A stretch of DNA of 27,633 bases from Lingula anatina (lineage: Eukaryota > Brachiopoda > Lingulata > Lingulida > Lingulidae). The position numbers and the translations under genes are program-made. Location: the NCBI RefSeq assembly GCF_001039355.2, contig NW_019774402.1:174646-202278 (forward strand). The letters are read 5' to 3'. Shown here in pieces: positions 1 through 8,867 of this stretch. The notes beneath the pieces were generated by a model, which saw only the letters and a program-made list of their open reading frames with translations, was not told where the DNA came from and did not search any database. Position 1 is the stretch's first letter. Each line of letters starts with the position of its first letter.

Positions 1-335
1 CCCCCCGGCCCCCTATTGAAATTAAAAATTTGACTAGCTGATTCATAGTTATAAATCAATGGCATCGTTTGCCATATGAAATTCCAAACATTTTATGGCC
101 CCTTCACTGAGCCCCGAACAGCACGCCTAGTTGGAGGGGGGGTCAGCTTTGCATCCGAGGACCTCCCTTAAATAATCTACCCCTGCTACTAAATGTTCGA
201 GAATAATAACATTCTCCTTTATTTAGCATAATAAGTCATCGTCATTGTAACTAAATAAAGTGATTGCGACAGTTGTGATTGCGATAGTAGCGTAAGTGTA
301 AAATGTAAACAATATAACGAAAGTAGCGCACTTAC
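1..335. other. Noncoding edge region, possibly transposon intron
   Basis: No coding signal is visible. On the minus strand this stretch lies directly beyond a good splice donor (CTAAG|GTAAGT read on the minus strand, boundary 336/335) of the Harbinger-like transposase fragment. It may therefore be an intron or 3' part of that element, whose remainder would lie left of the window. A G/C-rich patch at 90-175 could be repeat-derived. Confidence 0.35.
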
Positions 336-873
336 CTTAGTGTAGAATCACACACAGCTTGTACATTCAGAGCATGATAGCCCTTGCGGCAAACATATAA
401 ATTTTCATCTCTATGTGACGCTGCTATGGCGTCTATCGCCCCAATGACATTTGGAAATCCGCCGATGAGGTGAAAGCCACCCTTCACGACTCTGACCTCG
501 GCTTGTGTTGTGGGGAATCTGATGGTGAGGGCAGGGTCTCTGCTCTCTAAGATGGCTCCCACCACATTGTGGACTGAATGGGACACAGAGACAGCAGAGA
601 TCCCTAGGCTGTCGCCAATCACAGCCTGAAAACTACCGGTCGCAAGCACGCCAAGGCAGGCAAGAACTTGTACGTGTGGTGGGGGAGTGCTTGGGACCTT
701 GCTGTTTTACGCCGCAGCTGGCCTTCAATCTTCTCCGTCAGCAACCTGATGCCCCTCTTCGACAGCCTGTACCTCCTCAGTACTCCCCTCTCTGTCTGCT
801 CTTCTAAGACATCACATAGCGGCATGTAAATCCGCCTACTGCCGTTTCGCACGACAAGAAAAGCTGCAGCCAT
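336..873 (-). pseudogene. PIF/Harbinger transposase fragment (HARBI1-like), frameshifted and 3'-truncated by the window
   Basis: This is the N-terminal half of a PIF/Harbinger DDE transposase. The start is taken at 873 (MAAAFL...). An N-terminal basic and 'RRYRLSKRGIRLLTEKIEGQL' type segment is followed by the family hallmark VQVLACLGVLATGSFQ, a helix-turn-helix (GDSLGISAVSVSHSVHNV), then GFPNVIGAID and RKGYHALNVQAVCD. The Asp of GAID fits the first catalytic acid. The Gly that usually follows it is Ala here. The two halves are in different frames: the shift falls near 665-685, in a C-rich run just before VQVLACLG, so the copy is probably dead or has a sequencing error. The fragment stops at a splice donor at 336/335, and the other two catalytic acids would lie in an exon outside the window. 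Family assignment is confident. Activity is unlikely. Confidence 0.8.
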
Positions 874-990
874 TGCGCTAGGTGAACGCCAAGGAACGCA
901 TGCGCAAAGACTTAGCGACAGGGTCGGAGCTGTACCAAATATCCTGCGTAAATAGCGCATTATTTTGCGCAAAATTACATTGCGGCCCTG

Positions 991-1677
991 GGGCCGGTTT
1001 CACAAAGCAGTAGTTAGTTAGAACAACTAACTACTGAACTACCTCGCTAACGAGCAAACTTAGCGATTTTCGAGGGGTATTTCACGAAGCAGTAGTTAAC
1101 TCATCGCTAAGTTCAGTCGTAAATTTCGGTCGTTAGTTCTCCTGTTACTCACCGTAGTCTCGAAACCGTCTGCCGGAAGTGGAACTCTTGCGTAAAAGTG
1201 TCACGAAATCACTAACTCTCCAATTTTTGGTGGCTGGAAATGCATAAGAACGTCTGCTTTGAGGTCGTCGTAAAGGATCTCCACCACCTTTTTGCCGCTC
1301 TTTTTGCCACAGCTAGGCGCAACCTCTCGTAAATTGCATCATCGTGTGTATATTCTAATAGATTCTGCCTTTCATAAAAACGCCGTAGTCTACGTTGCCG
1401 TCTGGCGGTACGGATAGCAAGAAAAGTAGCCGCCATATTGGATACAAAGACAAACGACAGACAACGGTAACTAAGCAACCTTTTTATTTCACTCATTACG
1501 CATGCGTACGATGAAACTCTAGAGTTAGCGACTGGTCTGACCAGTCGTTAAATATCCAAGGCAACAACGAGACAATAACGAGCGAGAGAACTAGCGACTG
1601 CTTCGTGAAACGGCACTATAACTAGCGAGAGGCTAACTACCGATCGCTAACTAACTACTGCTTTGTGAAACCGGCCC
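991..1677. mobile_element. Harbinger-type nonautonomous element with 31-bp perfect terminal inverted repeats
   Basis: The left end (from 991) begins GGGCCGGTTTCACAAAGCAG. The right end (to 1677) is its exact reverse complement over 31 bp. The element is flanked by CTG at 988-990 and CTG at 1678-1680, a 3-bp target duplication as expected for PIF/Harbinger. A second, inner pair of inverted repeats (TTTCACGAAGCAGT at 1080-1093 and its complement at 1597-1610) repeats the TIR motif with one change. The interior holds a fragment of transposase N-terminus, so this is an internally deleted derivative of an autonomous element. Confidence 0.88.
1212..1436 (-). pseudogene. N-terminal fragment of a Harbinger-like transposase inside the 991-1677 element
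   Basis: Reading from 1436, the fragment starts MAATFLAIRTARRQRRLRRF and continues ERQNLLEYTHDDAIYERLRL. It resembles the basic N-terminus plus the 'PLE.YDD..I..R(Y)RL' segment of HARBI1-type transposases. Its start (MAATFL) parallels the MAAAFL start of the neighbouring fragment at 873, so two related families sit side by side. The helix-turn-helix and the DDE catalytic domain are absent. It is a remnant kept within a nonautonomous element and probably makes no active protein. Confidence 0.6.
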
Positions 1678-1680
1678 CTG

Positions 1681-1950
1681 GCTCTTATCATGACAACTTT
1701 AGTAATTGACTTATTGATTACGTCTTATTGATTACGTCTCGTAATCAATGATTACGTGAGGTAAGAACTAAACAACTTTTATGTCCCTTCACATTTTTAT
1801 TGCCACTTCCTACATTTAACTACCTAGTCTACAGCTCAAAACTTGGAAAGAGATGTTGTTGTCGACATCGACAAATTTATTACGTTATCACACCTACCGC
1901 AATGTCGCTGTAATAGGGTCATGAATATTTGAGTACTTTTTGTCAACGCT
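1681..1950. other. Noncoding spacer
   Basis: I see no gene. A short cluster of overlapping ATTGATTACGT direct and inverted repeats lies at about 1715-1760. Confidence 0.5.
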
Positions 1951-1953
1951 CAC

Positions 1954-1960
1954 TATAAAA
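1954..1960 (+). promoter_or_regulatory. TATA box (TATAAAA)
   Basis: A consensus TATA element in CACTATAAAAGC is followed about 30 bp downstream by a TCAGGTT initiator-like site (about 1988) and then by a good splice donor at 2017 (GAG|GTAAGA). This suggests a core promoter for a short spliced transcript. The evidence is sequence motifs only. Confidence 0.5.
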
Positions 1961-2011
1961 GCGGGCGAACACCACTTCTGGGTGCGGTCAGGTTTTTCTC
2001 TTCAGAATGTA

Positions 2012-2530
2012 ATGAGGTAAGACACGTAGAACACCTATAGATATGTACATATTTAGTTGTTTATTTATTTTGATATAAAAGATTTGTAAACTGTCATCAT
2101 CTATTAGTAATTCATTAAGTCAGGTGATATTAGTATAAAGTCATCTTTTTTATATCAGTATATATATATTTAGTCGACATGTACATTATCCTTCTAGACA
2201 ATTGCTTTGCTGGCCGCCACGTAACTGTGTACTCAATCTTTAAGTTGCCGAATGTTGTGTTTTAATCATATTGTCGATATTTGCATGTTCGTATCGCTCG
2301 CTCGCTCTCTCTCTCCGTTCTTTATTTTGCATTTGTGTGTACACTTAATGTAATATATTCATTTATTTATTATTATAATTATTATTATCTATCTATTTAA
2401 CTTTTTTTATTTTGTTTTGTTTAGTTTCACCACATCAGAAAACACCTCAGAACTCACTTCAGAACTCACCCTAGAATTCACTCCAAAATTTACCTCAGAA
2501 TTCACTATAGATAGCTACAAATGTGCGTGA
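2012..2530 (+). CDS. Putative two-exon mini-gene for a 36-residue repetitive peptide
   Basis: I do not recognise this product. The proposed coding sequence joins 2012-2016 (ATGAG) to 2425-2530 through a GT-AG intron (donor GAG|GTAAGA, acceptor TTTGTTTAG|TT). The joined frame is open from ATG to TGA and reads M-S-F-T-T-S-E-N, then a four-residue repeat based on T-S-E-L/F (TSEL, TSEL, TLEF, TPKF, TSEF, TIDS), ending YKCA. The repeat comes from a 12-bp tandem repeat whose third codon positions vary mostly silently (ACC/ACT, CTC/TTC/TTT), a weak sign of protein-level constraint. A TATA box lies ~58 bp upstream of the ATG and AATAAA at 2533-2538. A minimal start-stop (ATG TAA, 2007-2012) overlaps the start as TAATG. 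No signal peptide is evident. It could instead be a noncoding transcript or chance. Confidence 0.3.
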
Positions 2531-2532
2531 AC

Positions 2533-2538
2533 AATAAA
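2533..2538 (+). terminator. Poly(A) signal AATAAA
   Basis: A canonical hexamer just after the proposed mini-gene stop, followed within 20-30 bp by a T/G-rich stretch (GATTTGTTTTAG). Confidence 0.4.
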
Positions 2539-2559
2539 GGTGAAATTTAAAGATTTGTT

Positions 2560-2830
2560 TTAGAGCTATTGACTGGTACACAGTAACAGATGTATTTCCA
2601 TCTCTGCAAACATTATAATACGCATATTGCTTGCTGTAGGCGGAATGAAATACCTGTCAACTCCAGCTTTACGCATATCGTTGTGAATGACACCGTGCTT
2701 CATGTTTTCAAGTGCCTGCTGTAGTTCTACGTGAGTGTCCTTGAAGTTAGTTCCATTATTGCTCCACAGTTCTGCAACGTTCCCACGACGCGCAATAAAA
2801 CGTCGTAAAACATTGATAAATGCATCGGTT
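2560..2830. other. Noncoding spacer
   Basis: Nothing recognisable was found here. The short open frames show no family features. Confidence 0.4.
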
Positions 2831-3638
2831 TCAAGCTTATGAAAGATTGAGTCACTCTGTACCTCTGAGAAAAAAAAAACAAAAAAAAAAACTTGCGAAT
2901 CCCTATGCCTGTGCCCCTGGGGTCTATAAGTCGAAAGCTTCGCAAATAGTCAGCACAGCGATCAATATTTGCGATGGCGATTACACCTACCTGCTATCTC
3001 GAAGCCTTAGCAAATGCAACGCAATTATAGCCTCAAACGCTACTAAAGCCTCGGTCACAACCGGACGCACGGATTTTAGGACCTTAAGTCCCCTACAAAT
3101 TTTGGGTGCAGTGCAGGACGTAGAGTTCGTAGAGGTAGAGGAAAGGTTTCAATGGAAAGGCGCAAGTCTGCCTTGAGAGTCGGACGGGCCACCTGAGATG
3201 TCCTTTCAAGCCGGGACGCTAACTGCAAGGTGCGATGGCTGTGGAAATTGTACTCATTTCTTGACTTTGTTTTGCTACCTGCATACGTGGCACGCACTAA
3301 CCACTTACGAATAGAATGAACGTACGGCGAAAGTAGTTCCCTTTTGCGTCATTTTTGCTTCACACTTGCCTCACACACTTATGATGACGTGTTGATGGCG
3401 TGCGTCAGTTTTGCCTCTTGTTTTCCCCTTCTTTCTTCTACCTCCCCCTTCCTTTCTCTTAGCTTCTTTCACTTGTCTTTTGGAGGCATATTAGAAGTAG
3501 AATTGAGTGAAATTTGAATTTTTTGTAATTTGTTGTACCCGTTGCACAATCGACGTTTATTATCGAGACACGAGAGTGCGTCGTGTGCACACCTTGTATA
3601 CTTCAGGCGTGAGGGTGACACACGTGCGACGCATTTTA

Positions 3639-3877
3639 AGCCTAGGTCCCAACCGAACGTACGGGCTGCTACGTGTGGTCTACGGCCAAAAAAAATGGGG
3701 AAAACGTGGGAGTTGGTGCGTGAGGAGCACGTCTATCGTGCGACTTTTGGAGGACGTAAACAGCACGAAGAAACTTTTCGACATGATCAACAGCCGCTAC
3801 GTGCGATCTAGCTGCGTCCTAGCCGAACGCAATGAACCTAAACACCGTGCGTCCAAAACGTAGTTGGGACCTAGGCT
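3639..3877. mobile_element. 239-bp MITE inserted in the left arm of the foldback complex, TTA target duplication
   Basis: The ends are a perfect 15-bp inverted repeat, AGCCTAGGTCCCAAC. TTA at 3636-3638 is repeated at 3878-3880. Removing the element and one TTA restores collinearity with the opposite arm of the complex (GCGACGCATT...GGTGTG, read on the minus strand near 5333-5358), which thus acts as an empty site. A 3-bp TTA duplication fits PIF/Harbinger. The superfamily is inferred from the duplication only. Confidence 0.8.
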
Positions 3878-3885
3878 TTAGGTGT

Positions 3886-4182
3886 GCTTTCGACTTTGTT
3901 CGTCAGTTCGTCAGCTGTGAGGGCTTGCGCCGTACCCAGCATGCAAAGGCCACTAGCTCCTTCATTCTTTGCGACGTGCGTCTTGGACCGCGCACTTCTC
4001 ACTTGCGAAGTCCTTGCGACTGGAGCAAGTTACGCTTGGTGCCTCGCTGTTCGCATGCTATTCGTATAATCTTTTGGACATGTCCAATATCCTCCGTACG
4101 TGCTTACGAGCTGTCTGCAAACTCGAAATTTCGCAAAATTTTTGCCGCAAACAGCCCGTAAGAGCCCGTATGGCCGGTTGTG
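3886..4182 (+). repeat. Left arm of long inverted repeat (block C)
   Basis: It runs from GTGCTTTCGACTTTGTTCG to CGTATGGCCGG and pairs with the reverse complement of 5008-5337. The arms differ by several indels. Confidence 0.75.
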
Positions 4183-5007
4183 ACAGATCTAGTTTAAAAT
4201 TCAATTGCCGCATAAAGTGAAGACGTCATAATACAATTATACGTAATATAATTTCGTTTCAGTATGATGCTTATCAAGAGGTTTTTTATATTTATAGGAA
4301 TATCACGTTACAAATAATGATATTTGAAGTGTGTGACACCAATAAAATGTCAAAATCAATTCAATAAGCGAGGTGCACGTGTTTGGATTGATACAATTAC
4401 TGACACTTTGGTGAGCAGTGTTCAGTCTCACAATAACAGACACTGAGGTTATGGTGTGACCGAATGCTTTGTTTCTGCTCTCTCGTTTTGTGTAGATAAT
4501 GAAACTTTTAAACTTATGATTATTATCAAAAGACTACAAGGATAAACTTTTATAAAATGATGTATCAAATGTTTAATTTTGAATTTTCTATGCAAATTGA
4601 CATGACTTTAGCATTCTTCACGTGAAAAATTACCGCAAGATGTTCTATCAGAGGTACAGAGTGGCTCAATATTTTATAAGCTTTCTTGCTTTGTTGTATG
4701 CTATTGTGATTAGCAAACCAAACTTGCCGGCATGTTTTATTAAATGAAAGACACTGAAAGGACGAATCATGCATGCGCAAAGGCCACTGCGACGGGATTT
4801 ACTGGTCGCAAACAATAGCCTTGAAACTAAAGGTGATATCGCTGTTAGCGCTCGGTCGCGATTTGCGATACTTTCGAGTTATGGAGCCCAGCTCGGCTTG
4901 CTAAAGACGTGAAAAGAACACCGTAGCACGAAACGTCTTTCCGGACCTCTTTGATTAAGAATGGCCCAAATGGCCCAGCAGATCGGCTAAATAGAGGAAT
5001 TGTATCG

Positions 5008-5337
5008 TTAAGCCGGCCGTGCGGGCTCTTACGGGCTGTTTGCGTCCAAAATTTTACGCAGAATCTCACGTCCCACGCAAGCAAATCCTTCTTACGAAAT
5101 TTCGAATTCGCAGACAGTCCGTAAGCACGTAAGGAGGATGTTGGACATGTCCAAAAGATTTCACGAATAGCCAGCGAACAGCGAGGCTGCAAAGCGTAAC
5201 TTGCTCCCCTCGCATGCAGTTAGAAATGAGACGAGCGTTGTGCAAAACGCACGTCGCAAGTAATGAAGGAGCAAGTGCCCTTTGCGTGTTGAGTAAGGCG
5301 CACGCCCTCACAACTAACGAACAAAGTCGAGAACACA
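5008..5337 (-). repeat. Right arm of long inverted repeat (block C)
   Basis: Its reverse complement begins GTGTTCTCGACTTTGTTCG and matches 3886-4182. About 825 bp separate the two arms. Confidence 0.75.
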
Positions 5338-5789
5338 CCGGGAATGCGTCGCACGTGCGTTACCCCCAGACCTGGGCCCGTACATCGAAAGTTTCGCTAT
5401 GTTGCGAGCGGGCGCGAGCATGGCGATTCCGCGCTATTTGCGAGTGTGATTGCACCCACCTGCTATCTCGAAACCTTAGCAAACGCAACGCAATTATAAC
5501 CTCAAACTCTACTAAAATTCGATTTCCGCCATAACACAATCACACAAAATGTAATTTTGTTCACCATGACGCTAATCAAGAGGTTGCTTTTGTTTATAGG
5601 AATATCATAATTACAAATACTGATACTTGAAGTGTTTGACACCAATAAAATGTCAAAAAACAATTCAATAAGCGAAGCTTGGACTGACACAATTACTGAC
5701 ACATTGGTGAGTAGTCTTCAGTCTCACAATAATAGACATTGAGGAAGGTCACGGTACGACCGAATGCTTCGTTCCTGCTTTTTCAGGCC

Positions 5790-6260
5790 TACCCAACTAC
5801 CAGACTCGGCACCTAAGGATCCTGAATTAACCGGTATATCGGACCACACTACCCGTTTTCAAGGTGTGTGTCAGATCGCATTTCGGAGTATCAGCCAGAA
5901 CACCGACAGGATGAGCCCTGGCATGCTCGGCTGTCACCTTGATTGGATAGTAAACGATTGTCGTAAAATCGCTATGATTTTTTGAAAGCCACCTAGATGA
6001 ACCTTAGACTGCCACATTAATCTAATTCAATGCAAAAAGCCCTATCAGAAGTGGTTAAAACATTCAAACCGAATGTCGTAAAGTCCCCATTTATCCCCAC
6101 AGAGACAATAAAATAGAGTACTCTAAAGTAAGAGTACAGTTTAAGGTTGTTCAGCCGAGCGTGGATGAGCCCGCAGTCGTGCTATAGGGAAGTTTGGCGT
6201 AGTCAAACGTTTATTTATGGCGACGGTCTGGTACTTCACAAGTTGTTAACATTTTTGCTC
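5790..6260. other. Noncoding spacer
   Basis: No gene, repeat pair or RNA gene was recognised. Confidence 0.4.
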
Positions 6261-6261
6261 T

Positions 6262-6407
6262 AGCCTCGGATTCAATGCTGCATCTATCGCGATCAGACTC
6301 CCTGCCCAATCACGGACGTTTATTATGGCATAACTTGTCGAAAATTTGCATAAGCCTCGGATTCAACGCTGCATCTTTTGATCAGACACCCTGTCCAATC
6401 ACGGACG
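6262..6407 (+). repeat. Two-copy direct repeat (~56 bp units)
   Basis: Copies at 6262-6318 and 6353-6407 share AGCCTCGGATTCAA, GCTGCATCT, GATCAGAC and CCAATCACGGACG, separated by ~34 bp. The function is unknown. Confidence 0.75.
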
Positions 6408-6409
6408 GG

Positions 6410-7250
6410 GGTTTCACTTAGGTTCGCGCCTCAGCGTTTAACCAAATGAGCGTTACTATTCCTTCNCATTCTTTTGTTTTATCAACGATAAAATTTTAAC
6501 CAATGCCTTAAAGAAAAATCGTTGGCAGGGTTTTTGAGTACTAAATGGTGTCATTGAATTGGCGTTCGAACGGTGTTCGTAGGTGCTCAGGTAGAGGAAT
6601 AATTAGAGAAACCGATTTTCACATTTTTATCCCAAAATCGTAATTACGACGTCACTCGTCAGATGACATGTGTGTAAATGTTCATAAATTTAGTCACTGA
6701 GCACTATAGATTTATATCTGTTCTCCAATATAATGCATGTAAGGCAGTGAATAAGAGTTTTTGGCAAACGCTTATAGTGTTTCTTTATACCTGCTTTAGT
6801 GCGACTCTTAAACATCGTGTTATACGTGTTTAAAAGCAAAACACTGTTTATACAGTGTGCGTTTTATGCTTATATTTAAAAAAGTTGGTTCGTATCCCAA
6901 TCATTCTTGACAAAAAAAAAAAAAAAAAAAAGAAAAATCAGAAAAATTTTTACAGAAAATTGATATATTATTAATCCCTGTCATCTTAGAACACTCATAT
7001 CATATTTTTTTTCTGCATATCGGGGGATCTGGGAGGTTCGAACGAGCCGGCCATTTGGTCGGGAAAAGTCCGCTCTGGGCAAAATTTGATCAAGGTACAC
7101 GAATGTTTCAAAGTAAAAAGTCCACTTTTTCAGAAAAAAAACCGTCGCTTTGCAATTAATGACTACTCCCTACTGAAGGAAGTAATCTAAAAAATGACAA
7201 ATACAAGAGTGTAACTATCTCTGTTGCGCCTCGATAATTACTCTCTCGTA
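6410..7250. other. Noncoding region with a poly(A) tract and one ambiguous base
   Basis: There is no coding signal. Base 6466 is N. A run of about 20 A lies at 6912-6931, possibly a retroposon tail, but no retroposon body is recognisable next to it. Confidence 0.4.
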
Positions 7251-7259
7251 ATTTAACTG

Positions 7260-7790
7260 TTTTTAAAACCTGAATTTTCATCAAGAAGAAATTGAAGTTA
7301 ATCCTAGTGGTTGACAATAGCTGGATGCTGTACTGTAGGGGCTAGCCCGAGGGTTGGACTATTTTTTTACCGGATATTTTTTTATCTTCGATATTTTTCA
7401 TTTTTAGTATATTATGCAAGTTTATTACACCTCAAACGCTAAATAAAAATATGTATCATAAATTAAACGACGGACATGGATTATGTAACATGACAACTTT
7501 AGTCTAGAATACTTTTGTCTCGGACTCGAGATGCGATTTTTCGTGCGATTTTTTTGACATCATAAGTCTTGACGGGCTACGGCGTGTATTTTACATTACG
7601 TACAGGTGGCGTGTCATGTTTTCGACGAAATCAGTTTGTTGGTTGAAAGGTCATCATATGGAGCTCTGTCAGTCTCAGTTGCCACACACCATCCGCACTT
7701 GCGGCTTCCTTGAAAATAGAAATGTTGTCGTTGCAGCCCGGCAGGTTTTTAGTGGACAAATTAAGAAGACACATGGCATCGAATTCAAAC
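7260..7790 (+). repeat. Dispersed ~550-bp repeat, copy 1
   Basis: It is collinear over about 550 bp with 23160-23710. Shared landmarks are GAATTTTCA.CAAGAAGA, GGTTGGACT, TTTTTTATCTTC, ACACCTCAA, GGATTATGTAA.ATGACAA, GAGCTACGGCGTGTAT (GGGCTACGGCGTGTAT in this copy) and TGCGGCTTCCTTGAA. Both copies have many indels. The ORF at 7616-7864 is not preserved in the other copy, so I treat the sequence as noncoding repeat of unknown class. Confidence 0.75.
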
Positions 7791-7995
7791 AAATGATTAT
7801 ATTAAGTTTAAAACATCTTCACTATTGTTATGTTTCAAAAATATTTTTTCACAATGCCTGGTAACGAAGATTTTTCAAATTACTTTCTATGAGAATGCAG
7901 TTTTGCCGTGTTTCCTGTGAAACATTTAACTTAACCCCGTCGCCATATTTATTTGCTAATGATGGATGAAACTAAATCGATGATTTTATTAAGGG

Positions 7996-7998
<3 letters not shown>

Positions 7999-8050
<52 letters not shown>
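7999..8050. repeat. (AT)26 microsatellite
   Basis: Uninterrupted AT dinucleotides. Confidence 0.97.
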
Positions 8051-8054
<4 letters not shown>

Positions 8055-8864
8055 AACAACTAAAAATAGTGACATGCACCAAAAAGATGTAACAAAGGTT
8101 TTCAATTTTTAAAAATTGGACGACTCCATGAAAGTAGCCGCAAGCTAGTTATTTGAAAGCTAGTCAGTTGCTAGACTGATGTACGCTAATTTAACTTGAT
8201 AAAAAATGCTTCCGCTTGCTTATTTTTAATGAAAATTTTTAAAATGTACTATGGACTTAAAAATTGAAAATGAATGGTGGGCGTATTTGTGCCTCAAGGC
8301 GTATGTACTGCCTTTTGAGTAATACATACTAGTTTACAGTATATCAACGTATGCCGCCGTAGGTTCAACGTGTGTCAAAAGCATAATAACGTATGAATAC
8401 CGTAAATATTTACAGCCTACGTCGAATTCAGATGGACGTGTTGGGCAACTGTTGGGAAACCCTTGGCATGAGATCCTTTCGTCGTTTATTGCCTTATGTA
8501 TATGATAATAAAAAAATACCTCTAATGAATGAATCCCATGAACGTACTCTATTAGACCTTTTACATATATTTATAATTAAAACCTATAGCTTACCTATCC
8601 TGCAGTTAAACCGTAATATCTATAAATCTAACTGGTTAGGTGAACGCACGTCAGGCTACTGTAGCTAACAAAAAATATATTTGAAATTGCTTCAACGGAT
8701 ATGTATTTCAATAAATCCTATAACGTCCCTCTTTATTAAAGGTGTCTTAGCATTATTATTATTATTATTTATTTATTTATTTTTTATTTATTTTTTTTTT
8801 TTGAAAAAATTGTTTTACGGCATGTGTCTATCTTTTTTTCTTTTTTTTTCCCTTTTTTTTGCAG
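8051..8864. other. Upstream region of the large gene, probable 5' intron
   Basis: No upstream coding exon could be identified. The last ~110 bp before 8865 are almost pure T with ATT repeats and end in TTTTTTTTGCAG, an excellent polypyrimidine tract and acceptor. A noncoding first exon therefore probably lies upstream. A 91-codon open frame at 8393-8668 has no family features and I do not annotate it. Confidence 0.5.
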
Positions 8865-8867
8865 CAA

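Larger units (their letters stand above)
2830..5790. repeat. Foldback-like complex of inverted and direct repeats
   Basis: At least four pairs of diverged blocks recur within 3 kb. (A) ~2832-2875 is inverted at ~4640-4690 (shared core CACTCTGTACCTCTGA). (B) ~2915-3055 is direct with ~5375-5515 (shared CCTGCTATCTCGAA). (C) 3886-4182 is inverted at 5008-5337 (shared CTTTTGGACATGTCCAA and AACAGCCCGTAAGAGCCCG). (D) ~4205-4490 is direct with ~5525-5790 (shared TGACACCAATAAAATGTCAA). Visible similarity is roughly 75-85% by eye. Open frames inside are repeat-derived and have no recognisable domains. Long inverted arms suggest a foldback or large-TIR DNA transposon, but I found no transposase. Confidence 0.7.

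Noticed and set aside
3507-4220. Several overlapping plus-strand open frames of 60-118 codons
   Set aside because: They run through repeat arms and a MITE in several frames at once, with no family features, and the paired arms do not preserve the frames.
6466-6466. Ambiguous base N
   Set aside because: Assembly uncertainty in noncoding DNA, with no effect on any call.
7030-7060. GGTTCGAACG, a tRNA box-B-like motif
   Set aside because: No box A at proper spacing and no cloverleaf could be drawn.
7616-7864. 82-codon open frame
   Set aside because: It lies in the dispersed repeat, and the copy at 23160-23710 does not keep the frame.
8393-8668. 91-codon open frame upstream of the large gene, possible first exon
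   Set aside because: It shows no acyltransferase-like or other family features, no donor in frame could be linked to 8865, and the long T-tract argues for a noncoding upstream exon.
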